The notes under the pieces: generated by a model
Seen by the model: the letters and a program-made list of their open reading frames with translations, nothing else
The model's database searches: none
What the model was told of the DNA's origin: nothing
Shown: one piece after another, positions 1 to 6,697 of the stretch
How positions within the stretch are numbered: position 1 is the stretch's first letter
Layout of the letters: each line of letters starts with the position of its first letter
Position numbers and translations under genes: made by a program
NCBI GenBank assembly: GCA_025450375.1
Contig: JANWHO010000255.1
Span: 1 to 11,122 of the forward strand
Direction: 5' to 3'
Source: Chloroflexota bacterium
GTDB taxonomy: Bacteria > Chloroflexota > UBA5177 > JANWHV01
DNA length: 11,122 nucleotides

Positions 1-40
1 CCGGGCCGCTCTATTCAAAAACACCTTGGGTTTGGTTTCG

Positions 41-80
41 GGTGGTCCCCACCCGTGGTGTGCCTGGTTTGGGGACCACC
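41..80 (-). terminator. Stem-loop downstream of the transporter operon
   Basis: The arms at 41-51 and 70-80 are perfectly complementary over 11 bp (GGTGGTCCCCA pairs with TGGGGACCACC), enclosing an 18-nt loop. The hairpin starts 24 nt after the stop codon of the binding-protein gene, as expected for a 3' end. In minus-strand RNA no U-run follows directly; a run of five U lies about 17 nt further on. It may therefore be a U-less hairpin terminator or an mRNA 3'-stabilising element rather than a classical intrinsic terminator. If it terminates, the operon ends here without an ATPase gene. Confidence 0.5.
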
Positions 81-104
81 AGTGCTCAGCTTCGACGGCG
101 GGAG

Positions 105-1118
105 TTACTCGCCGGCTTGCTTGAGATAGCCATAATAGGGAGCCAGATCGGCCTTGGTGACGATCTTGGCCGCCAGAGGATTGTAGTACGGCACTTTCTT
201 GCCCGTGGCCAGGCCGTTACAGAGATCCGCGGCCTTCGCGCCCTCGGGATAGAGGGGTTGCGCCGCCACGGCGAACACCTTCCCGGACTTGACCAGATCG
301 AGGTTCTGACGGATGTAGTCCATCCCGATGATCACCAGGGACCGGCCGCTCTCCCGTTCCGCCCCGGCCCAGGTCTGTGGACCATTGCCGGTGGTGGAAA
401 AAGCGCCGGTCACCGCCGGATTACCCTGGAGAATACTGACCGCCTTGGCGACCGCGGCCGAAGGCTCGAAGTTTTCCAACTGGGAGGGTAGGACCTTGAT
501 CTTGGGAAAGTGCGCCGCGATGGTAGCGCGGAAGGCCGCCGCCATCGGATCCTCGGTGGCGTTGTAGCTCCCCTGGGTCACCGCGATCGTCCCCTTGCCG
601 CCCATTTTTTTACCCATGGCCATGGCGGCCGCGTCCCCAACCTGCGCGATATTCTCCGCCGTGGCCGCGTCGAGTCCCGGCACCGACCCCTGCTTCGGCA
701 TCACGTGCCAGGTAGCGACCGGATAACCCGCCTTGCCGAGTTTCGCGATGAAGGGATTGATCGAGGGAACCGGATCATAGACGGCGACACAGCTGTAGTG
801 CTTGCTGGCCAGCGCCGCGCTCGCCAGGGCCACGCTGGCGGGCACATCGTAAATGGTGGCGCTGGGATTCCCCACGATGTCGCACTGCACGCCCAGCTTT
901 TTACACTCATTGAGGAAGCCGGCTTGCATCAACCGATGGACTGGATGGTTACGCAAAGGCTGGACCCAGAGGAAATTCAGGGTCTTGGCGGCGGGCGCGC
1001 CAAGTTGGCGAGTCGCCGCCATGGTGGTACCGCCATTGCCGGCCGCGAGCAAACTACAAAGGATAAAGGCCGCTCCCACCATCCGCGTCCTTGGCCCGAT
1101 GGATTCTTTGATGATCAT
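105..1118 (-). CDS. Sugar ABC transporter substrate-binding protein (ribose/RbsB type)
   Basis: This 337-residue protein should be the extracytoplasmic receptor that captures a sugar or related ligand and delivers it to the permease encoded just upstream. The N-terminus is a signal peptide: positive residues (K4, R10, R12), a hydrophobic stretch at about 13-27, then a small-residue cleavage region near 30-36. Cys21 lies inside the hydrophobic stretch without a proper lipobox, so secretion by signal peptidase I is more likely than lipidation. The rest follows the type 1 periplasmic-binding fold: a first strand with FLWVQPL at about 49-55, YSCVAVYDP near 108-116, GTIAVTQGS near 176-184 and VIIGMD near 262-267. 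An ATG with a GAAAGGA ribosome site lies 2 nt after the permease stop, indicating translational coupling. Family assignment is firm; the ligand is unknown. The gene is distal, next to a 3' stem-loop. Confidence 0.87.
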   Translation of the reverse strand: MIIKESIGPRTRMVGAAFILCSLLAAGNGGTTMAATRQLGAPAAKTLNFLWVQPLRNHPVHRLMQAGFLNECKKLGVQCDIVGNPSATIYDVPASVALASAALASKHYSCVAVYDPVPSINPFIAKLGKAGYPVATWHVMPKQGSVPGLDAATAENIAQVGDAAAMAMGKKMGGKGTIAVTQGSYNATEDPMAAAFRATIAAHFPKIKVLPSQLENFEPSAAVAKAVSILQGNPAVTGAFSTTGNGPQTWAGAERESGRSLVIIGMDYIRQNLDLVKSGKVFAVAAQPLYPEGAKAADLCNGLATGKKVPYYNPLAAKIVTKADLAPYYGYLKQAGE

Positions 1119-1120
1119 GG

Positions 1121-2266
1121 TTATTCCTTTCCCAGAGATGATGTATGTTCCGCCCCAGCAGTCATCTGGGCCTCGTCGGTGATCCCACTGCGCCCGCGAA
1201 TATTCCTCCTTTCCGCGGCGACCTCCAGGTCGGTAAGCAAAGCCGCCATATCCTCCACGCTATGAACCTGCCTGACAGACAGCTTGCGCCGGACAACGTC
1301 GAGACCCACGGCGAGCACCATGATGGCCCCGACTGAAACTTGCTGCCAATTCGCGCTGACCCCGACCACCACCAACCCGCTCTGCACGACCTGCAGGAGG
1401 AGCATTCCCAGGGCGCCGCCCAGCACGGAGCCCACGCCGCCAAAGAGGCTGACTCCGCCAACCACCACGCCCGCGATCACCGTCAATTCCCAGCCGGTAC
1501 CGATGTCCGTGGTCGCGCTGGCGAGACTGCCCATGACCAGCATCCCGGCCACCGCCGCCAGCGTGCTCACCAGCATGAAGCAGACGATCTTGTAGCGGTC
1601 GGTGTTGATCCCCACCAGTCGGGCTACCTCTTTGTTGCCGCCCGTGGCGTAGGCATTCCGCCCAATCGTGGTCCTCCGCATCGCTTGGTCACCGACAATC
1701 AGCAAGGCAAGGAGAATAAAGCAGGCCCATTCAATGCCGAACGGTCCGGTTGCCTGACCGAAGTTTCCCACCACGTCCGGCAAGGGATAGATCGGATAGC
1801 CATTGGTGATAACCTGGGTCAGCCCCTGCCCCACGAACAACATGCCCAGGGTGGCGATGAAGGCTGGAATGCCGAAGCGCACCACCACCACGCCATTGAC
1901 CAGGCCGACCAGCGCCCCGGCCCCGAGGCCGAGGAGCACGGCAAGCAGCACCGGCAGATGACCGGAGGTCATGAGCCAGCCCGCGATAACCGAGCACAGC
2001 CCGGCGACCGAGCCCACGGAAAGATCGAACTCGCCCGTGACGAGGAGAATCGTCTGGCCAACCCCAATGATCCCGATGAAGGCGACCGCGTCAAGCATGG
2101 CGCGGACATTGACCGTCGAGTAGAAGCCATGATTCAGGAGGGAAAAGACCACTACCAAGAGGACAAGGGCGATCAGAACCCCTGACTCCCCTCCGGCGAG
2201 CAGCGCCAAGACCAGCGTACGGAGCGGCGGTCGGCGCGCGGGAGCAACCCGCGCCTGGGGTCGCAC
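1121..2266 (-). CDS. Ribose-type sugar ABC transporter permease (BPD_transp_2 family), C-terminally extended
   Basis: This inner-membrane permease has about 381 residues and resembles RbsC/XylH/AraH. Hydrophobic segments run from about residue 30 to 325. The family signature VTGEFDLSVGSVAGL lies near 76-90, and the cytoplasmic coupling-loop motif GRNAYATGGNKEVARLVGI near 202-220. Two in-frame starts exist: TTG at 2272, overlapping the SDR stop, and GTG at 2266. I prefer GTG because GGGAG ends 6 nt before it, whereas it abuts the TTG. About 50 hydrophilic residues (from near 330, VHSVEDMAALLTDLEVAAERR) follow the last membrane helix; RbsC is only about 320 residues, so this tail is unusual. 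The gene is 2 nt from both neighbours. No ATPase gene is nearby, so the energising subunit must be encoded elsewhere. Confidence 0.88.
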   Translation of the reverse strand: MRPQARVAPARRPPLRTLVLALLAGGESGVLIALVLLVVVFSLLNHGFYSTVNVRAMLDAVAFIGIIGVGQTILLVTGEFDLSVGSVAGLCSVIAGWLMTSGHLPVLLAVLLGLGAGALVGLVNGVVVVRFGIPAFIATLGMLFVGQGLTQVITNGYPIYPLPDVVGNFGQATGPFGIEWACFILLALLIVGDQAMRRTTIGRNAYATGGNKEVARLVGINTDRYKIVCFMLVSTLAAVAGMLVMGSLASATTDIGTGWELTVIAGVVVGGVSLFGGVGSVLGGALGMLLLQVVQSGLVVVGVSANWQQVSVGAIMVLAVGLDVVRRKLSVRQVHSVEDMAALLTDLEVAAERRNIRGRSGITDEAQMTAGAEHTSSLGKE

Positions 2267-2268
2267 CG

Positions 2269-3051
2269 TCAACTCCCACTCGAATCAAAGGCATACAGGC
2301 TGCACCCGCCATCGATCAGGAGGGTCGCCCCCGTCATGTAGTCGGAGGCCGGTAGACACGACCACAGCATCGCCTGGGCGACCTGCTTGGCACTTTGCAA
2401 TTCCCGTAAAGGGATAGCGCGCAAGGCCCGCTCGCGAAACAGCGGATCCTCGTCCATGACCTGACGTGATAGGCCGGCGTTGACGATCCCTGGGGCGATA
2501 GTATTGACGATAATCCCGTGCGGGGCAAGGTCGCGAGCCATGCAGCGCGCGAGCATCTTCAAGCCCGATTTCGAGGTGCAATAGGACGTGCCTTCGGTCC
2601 AGGGAATGTCCTGGACCCAGCTACTGGTCAAGAGGATTCGCCCGCGGACCCCGGCCGCCACCATGCGGCGGGCGGCAACCTGGCCAACCAGGAAGCAGCC
2701 GGTAAGATTGACGGCGAGCGTCTGCTCCCAGTCTCCGTCGGTGACATCTAGGAAGGCCGCGTTGTGGACGAATCCCGCGTTGCAGATCACGATGTCCGGC
2801 GCCAGACCGGCCAGATCGAGATCCGTATACAACTGCTCGACCGAGGTACGACACCGGACGTCGACCGGGAAGTAAGGGAGCGGCTCTCCGGCGCTGGTCC
2901 GCAGGAGAGCCACGGCGGTCTCGGACGGCGGGCGGAGGTCGGCCACGGCAACCGTGGCGCCATGCGCGGCAAGCAGGTTGGCCGTGGCGCTGCCGAGATC
3001 ACCCGTCCCCCCGGTCACCAGGACGGTTCTTCCAGCCAACTCATCGTGCAT
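2269..3051 (-). CDS. Short-chain dehydrogenase/reductase (SDR), NAD-dependent type
   Basis: This 260-residue classical SDR probably oxidises or reduces a hydroxyl group on the imported sugar or a sugar acid. Landmarks are the Rossmann motif TGGTGDLG at about 13-20, Asp38 at the end of strand 2 (VADLR, favouring NAD over NADP), NAG at 91-93, Asn115 (LAVNLTG), the catalytic Ser at 143/144 (LLTSSW), YCTSK with Tyr157 and Lys161, PG at 187-188, and the C-terminal TGATLLIDGG at 240-249. The reading frame is open for 41 further codons upstream, but ATG at 3051 follows AAAGAGGA at suitable spacing and starts exactly where SDR homology begins. The gene is followed within a few bases by the permease, so it is part of the transporter operon, occupying a slot where an ATPase is often found. 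The substrate cannot be told from sequence. Confidence 0.9.
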   Translation of the reverse strand: MHDELAGRTVLVTGGTGDLGSATANLLAAHGATVAVADLRPPSETAVALLRTSAGEPLPYFPVDVRCRTSVEQLYTDLDLAGLAPDIVICNAGFVHNAAFLDVTDGDWEQTLAVNLTGCFLVGQVAARRMVAAGVRGRILLTSSWVQDIPWTEGTSYCTSKSGLKMLARCMARDLAPHGIIVNTIAPGIVNAGLSRQVMDEDPLFRERALRAIPLRELQSAKQVAQAMLWSCLPASDYMTGATLLIDGGCSLYAFDSSGS

Positions 3052-3124
3052 GAATGATCCTCTTTCGTGTTTCGCGGTCTGCCAACTGCCTCCGACCAAG
3101 TCGGCGCGGCCGGCTCTGTGCGGT

Positions 3125-3153
3125 ACGTTAGCACCGCGATGGCGGCGTGACAA
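3125..3153 (-). promoter_or_regulatory. Candidate sigma-70-type promoter for SDR-permease-binding protein genes
   Basis: In minus-strand sense, TTGTCA (3153-3148) is separated by exactly 17 nt from TAACGT (3130-3125). The -35 matches consensus at five of six positions; the -10 at only three. It sits in the 149-nt gap between the regulator stop (3201) and the SDR start (3051), the largest gap in the minus-strand cluster, where a second promoter would be reasonable. The call rests on spacing and position only. Confidence 0.3.
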
Positions 3154-3200
3154 TGCGGAAAAGTTTGTCGGCACTGCACGAAAGCTTGGAATTCCCCGGC

Positions 3201-4451
3201 CTATGGAGCGGGATGTTGCTTGCGGAAGGCATGGGGAGAGAGGTGGTACGTGCGCTTGAACAGGGCATAGAAATGGTTCTCACTGCCGAAGCCCGCGTCA
3301 TTCGCCACGTGCTGAATCGTGTGGTCGGTCGTGGCGAGCAATTGGGCCGCGTACTGCAAGCGCAATTCATTGAGATAATCGGTAAAGCGGCGGCCAAACA
3401 CCCGGGAGAATTGGTGCGAGAAATACTGCGGGTCAAGGCCGACCGTACTGGCCACCTCCCGCACCGAGATGTCGCGGCGGAAGTTCTCTTGCAGGTGCCG
3501 GACGACGGTGGCCCAGCGTTCAGTCGTGCCCGTGGTGCGCGCGGACGATTCGCGCACGACCAGGATCGGAGGGATGAGCAGGCGCGCCGGAGCAATCCGC
3601 GCCCCGTCGCGCATCCGCACGAGCAGGCGTTCAACCGCCAGGCGGCCAATTTGCTGGAGATCGGTTCGCACCGTGGTCAGGGGGACGCCGGTCAGGCAAT
3701 AGGGTAAGGCGTTATCGTAGCCGACCACGGCAAAGTCCTCCGGCACGCTCAGGCCAAGCTCGTGCGCGCAATCGATCAGCTCGCTCGCCACCCAGTCCGC
3801 GCAGACAAAGAGGGCTTGTGGCCGCGCCTCCTGGGTGAGGAACTGCCGGATCAGAGGCAGGCGACGGAGCCGATCGGGGTCGGTGAGGCCATAGGGCAGC
3901 ACCAGCACCCAGTCGTCGCGCATCGGCAACTCGGCGTGAGCCAGCGCCTCGGCGTAGGCTTGCCGCCGCTCGACTAAGCACCGCATCGGGGCATCGAGGG
4001 TGACGTGTCCCACCTGCCGGTAGCCCAGATTGATCAGGTGACGCATGGCCAACTGCCCGCCGCTGTATTCATCGGTCCCCACGTAATCGAGGCCGGCGAT
4101 CGGCTTGGGATCGACCACCTGCACGCAGGGCAGCCTCTCGGCCAGTTCCGTGTAGAGATCGAGATTGCAGGCGGTATGGTCCCAAAGAAACACCGCGCCG
4201 GCTACCCCTGCCGCCAGGGTTGCCTCCAGCAACTGGCGCTCCCGTTCGGCGGAGCGCCGGAAGTCGAGACTGACCAGGCGATAGCCGTTAGCGGTGGCCG
4301 CCAGATTCGCGACGGCCGCGATCTCGCCCGCATACCAGTGGGCGAGATCCTGCGCGAAGAGCACCAGTGTCTTCTCACGGCGGCGCCGTAGAAACGCGAT
4401 CAGGCCGCCGATGCCGGACTCGGGATCCGCGAGGGTCGCGGGAAAGGTCAT
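3201..4451 (-). CDS. XylR-like transcriptional regulator: sugar-binding domain plus AraC-type HTH
   Basis: This 416-residue regulator couples a LacI/ribose-binding-like sensor to an AraC/XylS DNA-binding domain. Residues about 27-300 form the sensor: TLVLFAQDLAHWYAGEI at the first strand, GTDEYSGGQLAMRHLINLGYRQVGHV near 125-150 (the LacI-type hinge and helix pattern), FVCADWVASELI near 215-226, FAVVGYDN near 240-247 and PLTTVRTDLQQIGRLAVERLL near 257-277. Residues about 312-412 carry two helix-turn-helix units (VREVASTVGLDPQYFSHQFSRVFG and IQHVANDAGFGSENHFYALFKR). There is no N-terminal LacI HTH, so this is the XylR domain order. The ATG at 4451 has GGAACG just upstream. It lies between the dehydratase and SDR genes, so it probably activates this cluster in response to the same sugar or a metabolite. 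The effector is unknown. Confidence 0.9.
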   Translation of the reverse strand: MTFPATLADPESGIGGLIAFLRRRREKTLVLFAQDLAHWYAGEIAAVANLAATANGYRLVSLDFRRSAERERQLLEATLAAGVAGAVFLWDHTACNLDLYTELAERLPCVQVVDPKPIAGLDYVGTDEYSGGQLAMRHLINLGYRQVGHVTLDAPMRCLVERRQAYAEALAHAELPMRDDWVLVLPYGLTDPDRLRRLPLIRQFLTQEARPQALFVCADWVASELIDCAHELGLSVPEDFAVVGYDNALPYCLTGVPLTTVRTDLQQIGRLAVERLLVRMRDGARIAPARLLIPPILVVRESSARTTGTTERWATVVRHLQENFRRDISVREVASTVGLDPQYFSHQFSRVFGRRFTDYLNELRLQYAAQLLATTDHTIQHVANDAGFGSENHFYALFKRTYHLSPHAFRKQHPAP

Positions 4452-4500
4452 GCTCGTTCCATGTCAGGCGGCGCCTTTTTCTCTGAACGCACTCGATCTC

Positions 4501-5691
4501 TCAGGGCTGTATGGAACTACGTACATGGACATCCGGACGGGCCAGGAGTTCGGGCCGGAGTCGGGCGCCAAGACCCGGCGAACCATCCAGGAACGCCTGG
4601 CCGTCCCGGATCGTCAGGGGCGTGGTGAGGATATCGCGATAATAGCCCTCGTAAAAGCCGCGGACCGTTTCCATCACCATGGCATTGGGCAAGGCCAGGC
4701 ACAGATGCAGACAGGCGAAGACGTTCACCGGGCCGGTACAGTCGTGCGGCGCGATGGCCAGGTGGTAACTGTCGGCCAGGGTCGCTATCTTGATCGCCTC
4801 GGTAATGCCGCCGGTCCAGATCAGATCCGGCATCACGATATGGGCCGCCTTCCGCTCCAGCACCTCACGGAAGGCGTACTTCGTAAAGAGGCGCTCGCTC
4901 ACGCATTGAGGCACCCGAGTCTCGCCCACCAGCCGCGCCAGATCCTCCACGCTATCGGGCTGAATAATGTCCTCCATCCAGATCACGTCATAGGGTTCCA
5001 GGGCACGCGCGATCCGCAGGGCCATATTAAGGTCCCAGCGGGAATGTCCTTCGATAGCGATTTCCATCCGGTCGCCGACCGCGCGACGAATCTCTTGCAC
5101 CGACCACAAGCCCTGCTTGAGATCGGGCCCCGAAAGATCGTGCCCGGCGGGTCCGACCGCCGACCAACCGGCCGGCCCGGCAGCCTGGGTGGTTCGCATC
5201 TGGGGCGCGAAGCGGTCCCAGGGCCAGATCTTCATCTGTCGTATCCCAGCCGCCAGCAACGACTCCGCCAGTTCGCCCGGCCGCTCGAGGAAGCCGTCCT
5301 GATCCGCGTAGAGCGGCGTATTGACACACGTATTATAGATGCGGATCGACTCGCGGTACTGGCCGCCGATCAGCGTATAGATCGGTTGGCCGGCCGATTG
5401 GCCCAGGAGATCCCAGAGGGCGATATCCAGGGCGGAGATGGCCCGCATCTCCGCCCCCGCGTAGCCGAAAAAGTTGGCGTGGGAGAAGAGGTTCTGCCAA
5501 TGGCGCTCGCGATCGAAGGCCGACTGGCCCAGGAGCATGGGGGCCGCGAAATCGTGGATCACCGCCTCCACCGCTCCGGGCAGGTAGTAGGTTTCACCCA
5601 GGCCAACCAGCCCGTCCGCTGTATGGATCTGGACCCAGAGCGTGTGCGGGTGCTCGGGCAGCCGCACTGTCTCGATCTTGCTTATTCGCAC
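4501..5691 (-). CDS. Mandelate racemase/muconate lactonizing enzyme family protein, probable sugar-acid dehydratase
   Basis: This 396-residue enolase-superfamily enzyme removes a proton alpha to a carboxylate, most likely dehydrating an aldonic or similar acid to a 2-keto-3-deoxy acid. The N-terminal capping domain is followed by the barrel. Candidate Mg2+ ligands are Glu214 (AIEGHSRWD), Glu240 (IWMED) and Glu266 (VSERL). His316 (IAPHDCTGP) pairs with Asp289 (VMPDLIWTGG) as in the mandelate racemase subgroup, and Glu341 (VMETV) fits the remaining acid. Lys154 sits in MKIWPWD, replacing the usual KxK. These features favour an acid-sugar dehydratase over a muconate cycloisomerase. The frame opens at GTG 5736, but GTG at 5691 has AAAGGAG at ideal spacing and homology begins there. 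The isomerase gene is 65 nt upstream. Exact substrate is unknown. Confidence 0.87.
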   Translation of the reverse strand: MRISKIETVRLPEHPHTLWVQIHTADGLVGLGETYYLPGAVEAVIHDFAAPMLLGQSAFDRERHWQNLFSHANFFGYAGAEMRAISALDIALWDLLGQSAGQPIYTLIGGQYRESIRIYNTCVNTPLYADQDGFLERPGELAESLLAAGIRQMKIWPWDRFAPQMRTTQAAGPAGWSAVGPAGHDLSGPDLKQGLWSVQEIRRAVGDRMEIAIEGHSRWDLNMALRIARALEPYDVIWMEDIIQPDSVEDLARLVGETRVPQCVSERLFTKYAFREVLERKAAHIVMPDLIWTGGITEAIKIATLADSYHLAIAPHDCTGPVNVFACLHLCLALPNAMVMETVRGFYEGYYRDILTTPLTIRDGQAFLDGSPGLGARLRPELLARPDVHVRSSIQP

Positions 5692-5756
5692 AACCTTCTC
5701 CTTTGCTGGAACCTTCCCAGCGCCTTCACGTATCACTCAGGCTACCGCTTGCGCCA

Positions 5757-6596
5757 TTACCCAGCCGTGAACGAGCCGAGCCTCCCCGAGTCCATGCTCC
5801 CCCGCGCGATGCACGAGCGCACCGCCGCCAGCGCCTCGCGCGCGAAGGCAAGCGGGTCCGGCCAGGGAGCGGAGGGGAAGATTTCCAGGGAAAGGGGGCC
5901 GGAATAGCCAACCGCAAGCAGGGCTCGCGCAAACCCGGCCAGATCCAGTGTCCCCTGGCCCGCCAGAGCGCGGCCACCACCCAGCGGTTCTAGATCGGCA
6001 AGGTGGGCGATCCCGATCCGGCCCGGAGGCACGGATCGCAGGCGATCAAAGGGCTCGCCCGCCGTGGCCAGGTTGTAGCTGTCCACGGCAAGAAGCACGT
6101 CGTCACCCGCCCGCTCGGCGATGGTCAGCGCCGCTTGTAAGGAGCGGATGCCGCTGACCGCGCCCGGCCGGGACGAGGATCGGCCGACTTGCTCCAGCGC
6201 CAGATGGATGCCCAGGGGACGAGCGATCGACGCCAGTTCGCCGAGCCGTTCGCTCGCCAGCGCGCTTATGTCCAGTTCCGGAGGGAAGGCACCCAGGCGG
6301 AGGGGCGCCACGCAGATGATCAGGGATGCTTTCGCCGCGAGCGCGGCCTCCAATAAGCGGTCCACCTGGGCCCGAGGATCGGGGTCGTCGGGCAATGCCC
6401 AGTCCATCATGGCATGGATCGCCGACACGTGCATACCGGTCGCCCGGACGGCCGCCGCCAAATCCGACGGCTTCTCGCTCCGCATAAGCACATTGAGGTC
6501 CACGCCGTCACATCCAGCCACCGCCGCCACCTCCAGGAACTCTCGTACCGAGAGACCAGGAAAGCACGATTGGTTGAGGTGCGCTCGCACTGGCAT
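5757..6596 (-). CDS. Sugar phosphate isomerase/epimerase-like TIM-barrel protein (AP_endonuc_2 family)
   Basis: This 279-residue protein belongs to the xylose-isomerase-like TIM-barrel group (COG1082-type), which includes sugar epimerases, hydroxypyruvate isomerases and inosose dehydratases. The four metal-binding positions of the group are visible: Glu135 (HLALEQVG), Asp172 (LLAVDSYNL), His198 (IGIAHLAD) and Glu238 (LSLEIF). The residue after Asp172 that is often His (DxxH) is Asn175 here, hinting at altered substrate handling. The frame starts at TTG 6608, but ATG at 6596 is preceded by TGAGGAG with a short spacer, so I use that start. It is the first gene of the minus-strand catabolic cluster and is divergent from the M24 peptidase. 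The reaction is inferred only as isomerisation or epimerisation of a sugar or keto-acid. Confidence 0.85.
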   Translation of the reverse strand: MPVRAHLNQSCFPGLSVREFLEVAAVAGCDGVDLNVLMRSEKPSDLAAAVRATGMHVSAIHAMMDWALPDDPDPRAQVDRLLEAALAAKASLIICVAPLRLGAFPPELDISALASERLGELASIARPLGIHLALEQVGRSSSRPGAVSGIRSLQAALTIAERAGDDVLLAVDSYNLATAGEPFDRLRSVPPGRIGIAHLADLEPLGGGRALAGQGTLDLAGFARALLAVGYSGPLSLEIFPSAPWPDPLAFAREALAAVRSCIARGSMDSGRLGSFTAG

Positions 6597-6697
6597 CGAT
6601 CTCCTCAAGTAGCCGAACCATCCTGGAGCTTAGTATACTGTTGACAACCACCTGGCTGAAAACGCCGCGACACACCGCCGGAAGAAGGAGAAACGCC
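6597..6697. promoter_or_regulatory. Divergent promoter/operator region between catabolic cluster and M24 peptidase gene
   Basis: This 101-bp gap separates divergent starts and must hold promoters for both directions. It contains an 8-bp palindrome AGTATACT (6632-6639) and, directly after, GTTGACAAC (6640-6648), a 4-1-4 inverted repeat. In minus-strand sense TATACT (6637-6632) is a good -10, with a weak TTCAGC -35 (6660-6655) 17 nt upstream, and would give a leader of about 30 nt before the isomerase ATG. No convincing plus-strand -35/-10 pair was found. The adjacent palindromes are candidate binding sites for the XylR-like regulator of the cluster; that link is inference. Confidence 0.4.

Noticed and set aside
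1040..1080. Lipoprotein signal in the binding protein (Cys21)
   Set aside because: Cys21 sits in the hydrophobic core with ILC before it and no small-residue lipobox, so a signal peptidase I substrate is more likely.
510..2185. Plus-strand open frames opposite the binding-protein and permease genes
   Set aside because: They shadow well-supported minus-strand genes and have His/Arg/Gly-rich composition without motifs.
2266..2272. TTG at 2272 as permease start
   Set aside because: Its GGGAG abuts the codon, while GTG at 2266 has the same GGGAG at about 6 nt. The difference is only two residues.
4294..5907. Plus-strand 537-codon open frame opposite the dehydratase and regulator genes
   Set aside because: It is antisense to two clear enzyme/regulator genes, has low-complexity composition rich in Arg, Gly, His and Gln, and shows no recognisable domain. 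Long antisense frames are common in high-GC DNA.
6641..6646. TTGACA as a plus-strand -35 for the M24 peptidase gene
   Set aside because: The perfect hexamer has no -10 at 16-18 nt downstream (the sequence there is GC-rich), so it is more likely part of the palindrome GTTGACAAC.
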